Part shown: positions 44,761 to 54,105 of the stretch, piece after piece
Layout: the number at the start of each line of letters is the position of its first letter
Numbering within the stretch: position 1 is the first letter of the stretch
From: Mucilaginibacter sp.
GTDB lineage: Bacteria > Bacteroidota > Bacteroidia > Sphingobacteriales > Sphingobacteriaceae
Assembly: GCF_028288205.1 (NCBI RefSeq)
Contig: NZ_JAQBOD010000010.1
Location: 1 to 64,000 of the forward strand
Length of the DNA: 64,000 nucleotides
Direction: 5' to 3'
Notes under the pieces: model-generated
The model's database searches: none
What the model was told of the DNA's origin: nothing
Seen by the model: the letters and a program-made list of their open reading frames with translations, nothing else
Program-made: the position numbers and the translations under genes

Positions 44761-46515
44761 TTATTTAGATTTTTTAGCCGGTGCTTTTGGGGCGGCAGGT
44801 GCAGGGGCTGATTTACTATCAAAATAGAATTTAGCGTAACCATTGTCAGGGTTTAGCTCTTTTGCCTTGGTAAAGTTTTCCATGGCCTTAGCATCGTCCT
44901 TATCATGATATTGATAATAGTTACCTAAATAGGCATATGCATCTGCTAAGATTCTTTTATCAGCATCAGCTAATGGCGTTTTTGCGGCTAAAATTGCTAT
45001 TATCTGCTCATAATAGGGTTTAGATAACCCTTTTAAGTTAGCATAATCACCATCCTTATAATCATTAATATAAGCGCGATACATTGGATAGTAATATAGT
45101 TGAGTTGTAGCTTTTTGCTGAACATAACTTAATGCAGAATCACCTTTGGTAAGTAGAGTTGAATCAGGTTTTATGGCAGGGTTTGTCTTAGCTGCTGTAA
45201 CCTGGCCTCTAAATGCGAAATAATCAGAGAATCCAAGATAGAAGTGCTCATTAAGCAATAGTTTACCGTGCACTTTGCTTATTAGATCCTCATATACTTT
45301 TGCTGCATCAACATATTTTCTTTTGTTGCGGTACATTACAGCTATCTCATTGTAAACATCGGCTGTTTTGGTTGTATCCAACTCAGCATATTTTTTCAGG
45401 TTTTCAATTCCTTTTACGGTATCCTGCCCGCTGGCAATTTGTAAACGCCCCAAGTAGTAATAATCCCTTGGTAAAATACGGTTAGGTTGTGCTTTTGAAA
45501 ACCAATTGTTTAATGCGCTTAAGCCATTGGTATAGTCCTTATTTTCATAAGCAGCATAACCCAAATAACGATACACACGTGGATTTGTAGTGGCCGATTT
45601 AGAAAGCTTGGTAGTTACTTCCTGCAGGGCCACATAATCACCGACATTAACCAGGAAGTCGGCATAACGCATTAATGACTCTAACGACTGATCTGTTAAG
45701 CTTAAATATTTCTTATAATTTTCAACACCTTCTTTAATTTTTGCCGAAGCTACTTTTAAATTGGTTTGCGCTTCGGTCAAATCAGTTTCAGCTAATTCGC
45801 GGTAAGCCGGGCCATAATTAGGATCGATAGCTATAGCTGCCTGGAATTGTTTTTCAGAATCTTCAAAATTGTCAGCATATCTCCATAAAACACCTTCGGC
45901 AGTATTTGCTACAGGCGATTTTGGATCAAGTGCCAATGCTGCCTGGTAAGCATCATAAGCGTCATTACTTTTTAATTGCGAACGGTAAGCATTACCTAAC
46001 TCCACCAACACTTCTGCATCTTTAGGGTTTGCTGCCTTGCCTTTGTTTAACGCATCAATAGCTGCATTTGCTCTATTAACAGGGAACTTACCATCTTTGG
46101 CATCTAATAAATATCCTTTACCTATATATAAATATGGTTTACTATCTTTTTTAGCTGCGAAACCAAGTGCCTGGTTAAAACTCGCTGAAGCACCGGCGTC
46201 ATTTTTATTTTGAAGCGCCACCACACCTAAACCTACATAGTTTAAAGCTGATTTAGGATTTGCTGCTATACCTTTTGTGAAAGAAACTTTGGCAGAATCT
46301 GCATAATCTTGCACTAAATATACCCATCCCAGGTAAAAAAAGTTCTCATCATTGGTTGGCTGTGTAACCGTAAGATTTTTAAGCATCCCTTTTGCTTTTT
46401 GATATTGCTCGGCATCGATAGCTTTCTTAGCGTCCGCAAGGCTTTGCGCAAAAACTGATGACCCTACAAATACCAGCCCTAATGCTACCTTAGCTATTTT
46501 ACTGATCATTTTCAT
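44761..46515 (-). CDS. Exported TPR-repeat protein
   Basis: 584 aa. A signal peptide (ISKIAKVALGLVFVGSSVFAQ) is followed by a chain of tetratricopeptide repeats over nearly the full length, for example FFYLGWVYLVQDYADSAKVS, YVGLGVVALQNKNDAGAS and VLVELGNAYRSQLKSNDAYD. It ends in an Ala/Pro/Lys-rich tail. It is probably periplasmic. It is the last gene after tonB and the PstS-like gene and likely a scaffold of that system, which is inference from the operon only. Confidence 0.83.
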   Translation of the reverse strand: MKMISKIAKVALGLVFVGSSVFAQSLADAKKAIDAEQYQKAKGMLKNLTVTQPTNDENFFYLGWVYLVQDYADSAKVSFTKGIAANPKSALNYVGLGVVALQNKNDAGASASFNQALGFAAKKDSKPYLYIGKGYLLDAKDGKFPVNRANAAIDALNKGKAANPKDAEVLVELGNAYRSQLKSNDAYDAYQAALALDPKSPVANTAEGVLWRYADNFEDSEKQFQAAIAIDPNYGPAYRELAETDLTEAQTNLKVASAKIKEGVENYKKYLSLTDQSLESLMRYADFLVNVGDYVALQEVTTKLSKSATTNPRVYRYLGYAAYENKDYTNGLSALNNWFSKAQPNRILPRDYYYLGRLQIASGQDTVKGIENLKKYAELDTTKTADVYNEIAVMYRNKRKYVDAAKVYEDLISKVHGKLLLNEHFYLGFSDYFAFRGQVTAAKTNPAIKPDSTLLTKGDSALSYVQQKATTQLYYYPMYRAYINDYKDGDYANLKGLSKPYYEQIIAILAAKTPLADADKRILADAYAYLGNYYQYHDKDDAKAMENFTKAKELNPDNGYAKFYFDSKSAPAPAAPKAPAKKSK

Positions 46516-46547
46516 CGCTTATTATAATTTTAATTTAATTATGTAAT

Positions 46548-47468
46548 TTAATAACTGTGTTTAATATTAATTTCTCTTTGTGGTATTGAATCAGGTAATA
46601 TACCTGATCGTAAAATAATTCTTTGTCCCCGTTCACCCAGCACAAAATAAGCAAATCCGGCGCCCAGGCCCATCTTTCCGGTACTATTTATAATGTACAA
46701 GCTCCTTATTAAAGGATACTGTTTTAATGCCAATGTTGTTTGAGATGGTTTAAAGTATTGATTAGGAGCATCTTTACTATTTTCATCCTTTACAGCTACA
46801 GCTACTATCTTAACTTTTTTAACAGCATCTGCATAATCTGCATCCGGATCATTTAACCAGCTAAAGCCGGTTATACCTATCGCCTGCGGATGCTGGCTTA
46901 TATATTTTATTACTTCCTTATTTGTTTTGACAGCGTAAATATTTTTAAGTTTAAAGTCTTTGTTGCCCGAAAATTCTTTCAGGTATCTTACTAAACTTGA
47001 GTTAGGATTATCAAAAACGATATTTATATCTGTTTTCGTCTGCCCATTCAACATTTTCTTTATTTCACTTACAGTCATCAACGTATCTTTTGACGCCTGG
47101 TTTACAATTAATGCAATCGCATCAATAGCAAAACGGTGGCTAACCGGTGGTAAAGTTCTGTCAGTTAATATCTTTATTTCACTTGCGTTTAACTCACGTG
47201 TTAAAATTGCAAGTCGTACACTATCATTTAATAAAAGCCTTAAAGCGCTATTCTCCGTCCTGTATAAAATATCAGGTTTGGCTTTAGGGTTTAGCTTTTC
47301 AAAAACATAGGCCTCTTCATCCACTATAGGCTGACATGATTCATCTGCAACAAATTTAATTGTACCAGAGTTAACCGTATCATTTTGGGTATTTACTTTC
47401 TCTTTACAGGATTGAAATCCTACAAGTGATAATAAGCTTATTGAAACCCATATAGCCTTATTTTTCAT
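46548..47468 (-). CDS. PstS-like substrate-binding lipoprotein
   Basis: 306 aa. A lipoprotein signal ends in LVGFQSC. The body is a phosphate-binding-type periplasmic fold, with GTIKFVADESCQPIVDEEAY, LTRELNASEIKIL, SHRFAIDAIALIVN, IGITGFSW and GERGQRIILRSGILP near the end. In Bacteroidota such genes follow exbBD/tonB. No Pst permease is present, so ordinary ABC phosphate uptake is unlikely here. The start overlaps the upstream gene by 11 bases. Confidence 0.8.
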   Translation of the reverse strand: MKNKAIWVSISLLSLVGFQSCKEKVNTQNDTVNSGTIKFVADESCQPIVDEEAYVFEKLNPKAKPDILYRTENSALRLLLNDSVRLAILTRELNASEIKILTDRTLPPVSHRFAIDAIALIVNQASKDTLMTVSEIKKMLNGQTKTDINIVFDNPNSSLVRYLKEFSGNKDFKLKNIYAVKTNKEVIKYISQHPQAIGITGFSWLNDPDADYADAVKKVKIVAVAVKDENSKDAPNQYFKPSQTTLALKQYPLIRSLYIINSTGKMGLGAGFAYFVLGERGQRIILRSGILPDSIPQREINIKHSY

Positions 47469-47694
47469 CCTCCTCTCCTTCTTCCTTTCTTAGCAAACGT
47501 GCAAAGCGTACTACCGCATAGATAATTATTAAACATCCAAGCAGTATTTTTTTGTATCCATAATCTGGTAATATCTGATCCCAAAACATTACCATAAGCC
47601 CCAGGGCAACGAAACAAATAAATGCTATTGCTCCTAAAATAAGCAAAAACCGCCTTTTGAGCGATTTCTGCTTATTATGAAACTTAAACGGCAT
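47458..47694 (-). CDS. Small two-helix membrane protein of the tonB operon
   Basis: 78 aa. A basic N-terminus (KFHNKQKSLKRRF) is followed by two helices, LLILGAIAFICFVALGLMVM and ILLGCLIIIYAVVRF, and a Lys/Glu-rich tail RKEEGEEDEK. No known domain recognised. It sits between tonB (two bases away) and the PstS-like gene (11-base overlap), so it is part of the operon. Confidence 0.72.
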   Translation of the reverse strand: MPFKFHNKQKSLKRRFLLILGAIAFICFVALGLMVMFWDQILPDYGYKKILLGCLIIIYAVVRFARLLRKEEGEEDEK

Positions 47695-47696
47695 TA

Positions 47697-48515
47697 TTAG
47701 TTTTCGCTTCCTAATGTAAAACTAATTGGTACGGTATACATTACACGCACCGGACGATTATTTTGTATGCCCGGCCTCCATTTAGGTGATGCTTTTAATA
47801 CGCGTATAGCTTCATCCATAGTAGACTGGCTTGGGCCGCGCAAAGCTTTAATATCGGTTAAGCTGCCATCTCTTTCAACAACAAACTGGCAAATAACTTT
47901 ACCTGTAACATTGTTTTCGCGGTCAATAGCAGGGTAATGGATATTTTTACTTAAATATCTGCCAAATGCTTCTAAACCGCCCGGAAAATCCGGTTGTTTT
48001 TCTACCTGGCTAAATATTTTATTTTCATCCTCTGTAACCGCTTTGGTATCAGAGTTACCTACCGGCTCATCTATACGGATATCGGCATTCGGATCACCTT
48101 TCTGGTCTTTTTGACCAGGATCAGCTACCTTCAATTCTTTAACTGTAGGTGGTTCTTCTTTTACCTCATTATCCGGCTTTACAATCGGAGGAGGGAACTT
48201 CACCTGGTCAGTTTTTGGCTTAGGTGGTTCTGGTGGCGGCGGCGGCGGCAGCTTTTTATCAACCGGCGGCGGGGTAAGTACCACATCTGTGATCTTTACC
48301 TTTGGAATTGACTTAGGTATGAACCCCTCAATTTTATTGATAATTGTTGGTAACGATATAACGAAGATAAAGAACAGGGCACCGAAGACAAGCGCACGGT
48401 TGGTGTTCCGTGGGCTCGATTTTCTTAAATCGTATGCACCATAAGCTTTATTTCGTCCGCTAAAAACAACGTCGATCCATTCCTGCTTTAATATGTCTAA
48501 TTTAGATCCTAGCAT
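47697..48515 (-). CDS. tonB: TonB-family energy transducer
   Basis: 272 aa. One N-terminal transmembrane helix (VFGALFFIFVISLPTII), a proline-rich periplasmic linker (PPPPPPEPPKPKTDQ, about 92-106) and the C-terminal TonB domain (about 180-272: NIHYPAIDRENNVTGKVIC, SPKWRPGIQNNRPVRV). It transmits proton-motive force from ExbB/ExbD to outer-membrane SusC/TonB receptors. Confidence 0.93.
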   Translation of the reverse strand: MLGSKLDILKQEWIDVVFSGRNKAYGAYDLRKSSPRNTNRALVFGALFFIFVISLPTIINKIEGFIPKSIPKVKITDVVLTPPPVDKKLPPPPPPEPPKPKTDQVKFPPPIVKPDNEVKEEPPTVKELKVADPGQKDQKGDPNADIRIDEPVGNSDTKAVTEDENKIFSQVEKQPDFPGGLEAFGRYLSKNIHYPAIDRENNVTGKVICQFVVERDGSLTDIKALRGPSQSTMDEAIRVLKASPKWRPGIQNNRPVRVMYTVPISFTLGSEN

Positions 48516-48546
48516 TATTTGAAGCTTTAAATTTTTACGTTAATTT

Positions 48547-49086
48547 TTAATAAATATTATCCCTTTTTAATAAGTCAATTTCTACCGGGGAAATGTCAAC
48601 TATAGCACGTGATTGATTGTTAACTATATTTAACTCATCCATGATAGTAACCATATCATAATAGGTTGATTTGCTGCTAGGTTTAATCAGAACGATCATA
48701 TCCTTTCCTGACCTTGCCAAAACTTCCTGGCCCTTTTCAAGTAAGGTTTTACGTATACCGGTTTTACCAAATCCTTCAACAGTTGGAGCGGTTAAAGGTT
48801 TGCTAGGCATACCCATATACCATTCTACTTTATTTTTTGATCCTAACAATATTGTCATCGTTCTTGTTTCAGGAACAGGTAATTGATTTTTGGTTTTTTC
48901 ATCCTTGTCCGGCATAACCAAATCCATTGCTTTAGGCTTCTGTAACGTGGTTGTAAGGATAAAGAAGGTGATCAATAAGAAGGCTAAATCCACCATGGCT
49001 GTTAAATCCACACGTGTTGATGACTTTTTACTCCTTACCTTACCGCCGCCTTTTTTACCCCCGCCGGAGGTATCTAATTCTGCCAT
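48547..49086 (-). CDS. exbD: ExbD/TolR biopolymer transport protein (second copy)
   Basis: 179 aa. A charged Gly/Lys-rich N-terminus leads to VDLTAMVDLAFLLITFFIL, the ExbD transmembrane helix with the proton-carrying Asp. A periplasmic domain follows. It is 31 bases before tonB. Two non-identical ExbD genes in series are usual for this phylum. Confidence 0.92.
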   Translation of the reverse strand: MAELDTSGGGKKGGGKVRSKKSSTRVDLTAMVDLAFLLITFFILTTTLQKPKAMDLVMPDKDEKTKNQLPVPETRTMTILLGSKNKVEWYMGMPSKPLTAPTVEGFGKTGIRKTLLEKGQEVLARSGKDMIVLIKPSSKSTYYDMVTIMDELNIVNNQSRAIVDISPVEIDLLKRDNIY

Positions 49087-49092
49087 AATTTT

Positions 49093-49707
49093 TTATTTTG
49101 TTACCGTTTTTAACGATGTGATTAAACCAAACTTGTTAACTTTTTGCTTTTGCAGCGTAGCTATTATTTTTGCAATTGTAGGATACTCCTCTTTACTGTC
49201 ACCTTTTATAGCTATTCTTAATTCTTTATTGTGTACAACAATGTCGGCTTTACGGGCATTTTTAATCCACCAGTACAATTCATTGTTGTCTGTAGTATCA
49301 ACCTGTACACCGTTTTGCTGTACAGAGCTTCTCTCTTTAGGGCTCAAAGCCAAAAACTGCTTTAAATTAGCTATTGGCACGCCAACAGTTTCTAAAGCTG
49401 CAAATTGCTTTAACTCTTCAGGAGTAAATGCAATTTTGTATTGATCGCCCATTCCTTTTAATGTTTCCATACGAATCTCGGCACCTTCAACACTAAAAAA
49501 AGCTTTACCCTGCGCCACAAGAATTGTTGAGAAATCATTCTCAGGCAAAGCTTGTATGGATGTTGAAGCCGGAATGTCGGCATGAACCGGGTCCTGGGTC
49601 TTTGGTTTTGCTGATAATATAAAGAAGGTAAGCAGCAAGAAAGCTACGTCGCACATGGCGGTCATATCTATCGCTGTACTCTTCCTTGGAACTTTTACTC
49701 TAGGCAT
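49093..49707 (-). CDS. exbD: ExbD/TolR biopolymer transport protein (first copy)
   Basis: 204 aa. It begins MPRVKVPRKSTAIDMTAMCD, with AFLLLTFFIL completing the helix; the Asp in MCD is the proton site. The longer periplasmic part includes ADIVVHNKELRIAIKGD. Six bases from the second exbD. Confidence 0.92.
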   Translation of the reverse strand: MPRVKVPRKSTAIDMTAMCDVAFLLLTFFILSAKPKTQDPVHADIPASTSIQALPENDFSTILVAQGKAFFSVEGAEIRMETLKGMGDQYKIAFTPEELKQFAALETVGVPIANLKQFLALSPKERSSVQQNGVQVDTTDNNELYWWIKNARKADIVVHNKELRIAIKGDSKEEYPTIAKIIATLQKQKVNKFGLITSLKTVTK

Positions 49708-49791
49708 AATTACTTTATTTAAATATAGTGTTATTATTAATTAATTAATTTCCGGCCCTACGCCGCAGGACCGGAATATTAACACTAAAAT

Positions 49792-50622
49792 TTATTTGTT
49801 TTTATGTGTTGCAGCAAATGTTTGTACAATGCTGAAACCTGTTTCGTCAATAGCGTAAGTCAAGCTATCAATTTTAGATGTAAATACGTTGTACATTACA
49901 ATAGATATAGCCGAAGTACTGATACCCAAAGCTGTATTAACCAATGCTTCAGAGATAGCTGATGATAACGCTGCTGTATTAGCGCCTGATCCTGCCAACT
50001 CATGGAAGGCCTTGATCATACCAACCACTGTACCTAACAGCCCTGTTAATGTACCAATTGATACCAATGTAGCAATGATAGTTAAGTTTTGCTCTAACAT
50101 CGGCATTTCTAAAGCTGTTGCTTCTTCAATATCTTTTTGGATAGCTAAAGTTTTTTGATCTACGTCAAGTGTTACGTCAGTTTCCATTTCGCGGTATTTT
50201 TTCAAACCTGATTTTATAACGTTAGCTACTGATCCTTTTTGTTTATCGCATTCGGCTGATGCTGCATCAATATTGCCTGTGTTAAGGAATCCTTGTACTT
50301 TTTTAACAAAGGCATCAATACTGCTGGTACCTGATGCTTTACCGATAACGATAAAACGCTCTATAGAGAATACAATTACCATTAATACATATGCCATAAC
50401 CAATGGCACCAGGTATCCACCTCTGTGTACAATTCCGAATATATCTTCCGGCTCTCCAGCTGCAACATCACCACCTTTATAGTGACTAGGGTCTGCAAGG
50501 ATCAATATAAAAATCAATATTGAAACAATAATACAAAGTGGGATTGTCAAGGTCGCAAACATGCCAGATGCACTTGAGCTTTCTTTTTGAACGGTAGTTG
50601 GTTTTGTTGGTGCGTTTGCCAT
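49792..50622 (-). CDS. exbB: ExbB/TolQ/MotA-type proton channel
   Basis: 276 aa. Transmembrane segments are at about 20-45 (FATLTIPLCIIVSILIFILIL), 75-95 (GYLVPLVMAYVLMVIVFSIERF) and two later ones (LGTVVGMIKAFHELAG and ISEALVNTALGISTSAISIVMY). This is the MotA/TolQ/ExbB family. First gene of the seven-gene exbB-exbD-exbD-tonB-small-PstS-TPR operon. Confidence 0.93.
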   Translation of the reverse strand: MANAPTKPTTVQKESSSASGMFATLTIPLCIIVSILIFILILADPSHYKGGDVAAGEPEDIFGIVHRGGYLVPLVMAYVLMVIVFSIERFIVIGKASGTSSIDAFVKKVQGFLNTGNIDAASAECDKQKGSVANVIKSGLKKYREMETDVTLDVDQKTLAIQKDIEEATALEMPMLEQNLTIIATLVSIGTLTGLLGTVVGMIKAFHELAGSGANTAALSSAISEALVNTALGISTSAISIVMYNVFTSKIDSLTYAIDETGFSIVQTFAATHKNK

Positions 50623-51263
50623 TACTTTTTAAATTTTAGTTTTTAGTTTTTGTTATTTTAGTTAGTTAGTTAATTGCGTTTTTAAAGCGGATAACAAAAA
50701 TAGAATTTTAATGAAATAAAAAAACTTTTTGTTACTCTTTATTAATTATTTAATGCATTAATAGCATTGATTTTATAAGCAGCACCCCTATAACGTTTGG
50801 AAATGCAAAATTTATATTTGTTCAAACAATATTTTACAATAAAACTTATTATTTTTTATAATAGCAAGCAATATTTATAAAAGTTGTGTAATTATACTGT
50901 TATAATTAAACCTTTTTGATATTATTACTTTCTTCAGCAGCATTCTTACATGCTTTTCAAAAAAAAGCGTGTAAAAAAGACACTATCTGTCATTATTTTA
51001 CCTAATTATATTGTCAATCCGTATTATTAAACAAATAATACCCGTTATTTTATTCAGTAAGATTATTTATAGCAAGGCAAAATGATGGCGTAGTTATCAG
51101 TAATCATATATGCCAAAACAAGTAACGGGATAACCTTTTAATATCATACACAATATTAACTAAAAAATTAGTCGATAGCAAATTTTTTAAAACTTTTTTT
51201 TGATTTGTCCATTTTTTGGATTGGTAGTTGTTATAACATTAAAATTTGGCAAAAATACAGCGT
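50623..51263. other. 641-bp gene-free A/T-rich region
   Basis: No reading frame with recognisable protein similarity, tRNA or rRNA was seen. Near exbB there is CAAAAATA (50695-50702), which on the minus strand is a TAnnTTTG-like -7 box. A TAGT tetranucleotide run is at about 50659-50671. The rest is low-complexity A/T DNA without a clear hairpin. It could contain an unrecognised sRNA. Confidence 0.5.
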
Positions 51264-51605
51264 CTATCCACCCGCTTTTTTAGCCTTATATCCATCGGCT
51301 TGCAATAGTGTTATAATTTTATCTCTAAAGTCGCCCTGTATTAATATCTCGCCATCCTTCACTGATCCACCAACACCACATTTTGTTTTCAGTTTTTTTC
51401 CAATTGTTTCCAGCTCAGCGGTTGCACCTACAAAGCCACCTATTGCAGTAACCAATTTGCCGCCACCTTTTCTATCAAGGTAAATTTTTAAATTTTGTTG
51501 CTGCGGGGGTAAGGTGCCCGGGCCTGCACTATTATTTTCCTGGTATTTAAAGTCAGGATCAGTGGAATACATGATACCCGCAGAGTTTTTGTTCTTTTTT
51601 GACAT
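51264..51605 (-). CDS. SUI1/eIF1-like translation factor (YciH type)
   Basis: 113 aa. The N-terminal half is low-complexity ([12 protein letters not shown]...). The C-terminal SUI1 domain has [40 protein letters not shown] and [20 protein letters not shown]. Bacterial YciH proteins influence initiation fidelity at the 30S subunit; the role is not settled. Transcribed alone or with the lipid kinase gene 69 bases upstream. Confidence 0.9.
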   Translation of the reverse strand: MSKKNKNSAGIMYSTDPDFKYQENNSAGPGTLPPQQQNLKIYLDRKGGGKLVTAIGGFVGATAELETIGKKLKTKCGVGGSVKDGEILIQGDFRDKIITLLQADGYKAKKAGG

Positions 51606-51674
51606 GACTTTAAGTTTTGAGTGATGGGGTTTGAAGTATTGTAAGATAAACCAGAGCTCTTACTCATAAACTCA

Positions 51675-52550
51675 CTATTTAAAACTATTACCTACAATTA
51701 CTTTTAATGAACCGGGCAAAACATTAATTTCAACTTCGTTACCTGTCATTTCAGGCTCGCCGTCCAAATGCATTGGCCCGGGAGTATCTCGTTTAATAAT
51801 TATATGCCTGCCTTTAATAATTTCTACAAACTTAGACCCGCTTGTAGTTTTGGTAAACATACGTATCCCTAATTCAGGAAAACGGTATAATGGAAAAGGC
51901 TTAATTATACAAACATCTATCAACCCATCCTGCACCGAAGCTTGCGGGGATATATGCGCGTTATTTCCATATTGTGATGAGTTAGCGAAGCTTAGCATAA
52001 AAGCTTTATAGCTATGCTTGATCCCATCAATTTCTAAATGATAGGTTTGCGGCCTATATTTTAATATTTCTTGTAAAGATGATTTGATGTAGGTAATAAA
52101 GCCCCGCTTTTTTCCATGAGCAAATACCTCGCTTATATGTGCATCAAAACCCATGCCCGCCATATTAAAAAATGGCTTACCGTTAGCTTGCGCAGAATCT
52201 ATTGTTGCTATCCTGCCTGTATTTAAATGCTCTATTGCCTGCTGCATATCCATAGGGATACCCAGGAAACGGGCCAGACCATTACCAGATCCGCATGGAA
52301 TGATGCCTAATACAGCGTTACTGCCCACCAGGGCCGATGCTACTTCATTTACCGTACCATCACCGCCCACAGCAACTATAAGGTCGTAATTATTAATAGC
52401 CGATGCAGCTACTTCGCTTGCATGCGATACACGATTTGTAAATACTATAGTGGCCTCTACATCTAAATATTTTCCAATTAGTTGTGGCACACCGTCTTTT
52501 TTCTTCCCGCCCGATATAGGATTTATAATAAATAACGTTTTCCGTTTCAA
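51675..52550 (-). CDS. Diacylglycerol kinase-family lipid kinase (YegS/DagK-like)
   Basis: 291 aa. FIINPISGGKKK at the N-terminus, the nucleotide-binding VAVGGDGTVNEVASALV (about 58-74) and IPCGSGNGLARFLGIP are the DAGK catalytic signature. DGEPEMTGNEVEINVLPGSL lies near the C-terminus. It phosphorylates diacylglycerol or another lipid at the inner membrane; the exact substrate is not evident. It is divergent from metK. Confidence 0.9.
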   Translation of the reverse strand: MKRKTLFIINPISGGKKKDGVPQLIGKYLDVEATIVFTNRVSHASEVAASAINNYDLIVAVGGDGTVNEVASALVGSNAVLGIIPCGSGNGLARFLGIPMDMQQAIEHLNTGRIATIDSAQANGKPFFNMAGMGFDAHISEVFAHGKKRGFITYIKSSLQEILKYRPQTYHLEIDGIKHSYKAFMLSFANSSQYGNNAHISPQASVQDGLIDVCIIKPFPLYRFPELGIRMFTKTTSGSKFVEIIKGRHIIIKRDTPGPMHLDGEPEMTGNEVEINVLPGSLKVIVGNSFK

Positions 52551-52611
52551 CTATATAATATATTTTCAGTAGCCAAAAGTAAATGTATTTTCGACTTTGT
52601 AAAAATTGTTT

Positions 52612-52619
52612 TATTTTTG
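52612..52619 (+). promoter_or_regulatory. -7 box of metK, just before the riboswitch
   Basis: TATTTTTG fits TAnnTTTG. It predicts a transcript start at about 52625, immediately 5' of the aptamer. Confidence 0.55.
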
Positions 52620-52627
52620 GCGCATAA

Positions 52628-52698
52628 TAGTGGACTGATTTAGTTGTTCAAGAGCATTGAACCGGATTGCAACCACGTAAAAAAGTGCTAAAACCCTG
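52628..52698 (+). promoter_or_regulatory. SAM-II-type riboswitch upstream of metK
   Basis: GTGG (52630-52633) pairs with CCAC (52673-52676). The first loop has CTGATTTAG, and ATTGCAACCAC precedes AAAAAGTGCTAAAACCC, the conserved SAM-II pseudoknot partners. An extra hairpin GTTCAA/TTGAAC (52646-52662) is inserted in the loop compared with the short classical form. It lies 78 bases before the metK ATG and fits feedback control by SAM. Recognised by motif; folding was not computed. Confidence 0.8.
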
Positions 52699-52775
52699 CT
52701 TCTTTACAAGAGTTCAGTTAAATCCTTCTTTTTTATTGTACATAATAATAATAAAAACATAATATATAAAAAAAT

Positions 52776-54026
52776 ATGCCCTACTTATTTACATCGGAGT
52801 CCGTATCAGAAGGACATCCTGACAAAGTTGCCGATCAGATATCGGATGCTTTAATTGATAATTTTTTGGCTCTTGATCCTGATTCAAAAGTTGCATGCGA
52901 AACTTTAGTTACCACCGGCCAGGTTTTTTTAGCCGGCGAAGTAAAATCAAAAGCATATCTGGATGTGCAGAAAATAGCCCGCGAGGTAATTAACAAAATT
53001 GGTTATACCAAAGGCGAGTATATGTTTGACGGAAGCTCTTGCAGCGTATTATCAGCAATACATGAGCAATCGCCCGATATTAACCAGGGTGTAGACCGTC
53101 AGGCTAAAGAAGAGCAAGGCGCAGGCGACCAGGGCATGATGTTTGGTTATGCTACTATAGAAACTGATAACTATATGCCGTTGGCTTTAGATATTGCCCA
53201 TGCTTTATTAATTGAGTTGGCAGCTATCCGCCGTGAAAATACCGAAATTAAATACCTTCGCCCGGATGCAAAATCACAGGTAACGTTAGAGTATGATGAT
53301 AACAACAAGCCAACCCGCATTGATGCTATTGTAATATCTACCCAACATGATGACTTTGACGAAGAGAAAGCTATGCTGGCCAAGATCAGTAAAGAGATTG
53401 TAGGCGTTTTAATACCTCGTGTAAAAGCTAAATATCCTAAATATGCTCACTTCTTTAACAACGACATTAAATACCACATTAACCCTACCGGTAAATTTGT
53501 TATTGGTGGCCCGCATGGCGATACAGGTTTAACCGGCCGTAAAATTATTGTAGATACTTACGGTGGCAAAGGCGCCCATGGTGGTGGCGCATTCTCTGGC
53601 AAAGACCCGTCAAAGGTTGACCGTTCTGCAGCGTATGCTACGCGCCACATTGCTAAAAACCTGGTTGCTGCCGGTGTTTGTGATGAGGTATTAGTACAAG
53701 TATCATACGCTATTGGTGTTGCACAGCCTATGGGCATCTACATAAATACCTACGGAACAGGGAAAGTAAACCTTAACGATGGTGAGATAGCTAAAAAAGT
53801 AGAGGCCATATTTAATATGACCCCGTATGCTATCGAAACCCGTTTTAAATTACGTAACCCTATTTATAGCGAAACCGCTGCTTACGGCCACTTCGGTAAA
53901 CCAAGCGAGATTGTAACCAAAACGTTTACCCATCATGATGGTACAGTAATTAAAAAAGAAGTAGAACTGTTTACCTGGGAAAAGCTGGATTATGTTGATA
54001 ACGTAAAGAAAGCTTTTGGTTTATAA
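52776..54026 (+). CDS. metK: S-adenosylmethionine synthetase
   Basis: 416 aa. [20 protein letters not shown] at the start, the P-loop-like [12 protein letters not shown] and the [19 protein letters not shown] metal/phosphate loop are all intact. It makes SAM from methionine and ATP in the cytoplasm. It would supply the several methyltransferases of the window. Preceded by a SAM-II-like riboswitch and followed by a terminator. Confidence 0.98.
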   Translation: MPYLFTSESVSEGHPDKVADQISDALIDNFLALDPDSKVACETLVTTGQVFLAGEVKSKAYLDVQKIAREVINKIGYTKGEYMFDGSSCSVLSAIHEQSPDINQGVDRQAKEEQGAGDQGMMFGYATIETDNYMPLALDIAHALLIELAAIRRENTEIKYLRPDAKSQVTLEYDDNNKPTRIDAIVISTQHDDFDEEKAMLAKISKEIVGVLIPRVKAKYPKYAHFFNNDIKYHINPTGKFVIGGPHGDTGLTGRKIIVDTYGGKGAHGGGAFSGKDPSKVDRSAAYATRHIAKNLVAAGVCDEVLVQVSYAIGVAQPMGIYINTYGTGKVNLNDGEIAKKVEAIFNMTPYAIETRFKLRNPIYSETAAYGHFGKPSEIVTKTFTHHDGTVIKKEVELFTWEKLDYVDNVKKAFGL

Positions 54027-54054
54027 CAATATCTTTAATTGATTTTTCTAATTT

Positions 54055-54086
54055 AGAGCGATGGATCACCCATCGCTCTTTTTTAT
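54055..54086 (+). terminator. Intrinsic terminator of metK
   Basis: AGAGCGATGG (54055-54064) pairs with CCATCGCTCT (54070-54079), followed by TTTTTT. Confidence 0.92.
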
Positions 54087-54105
54087 TACCTAATAATATC
54101 AAACC

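Noticed and set aside
49093..49707. Two exbD genes as an assembly duplication
   Set aside because: The two proteins differ widely in sequence and length, so this is the normal paired arrangement.
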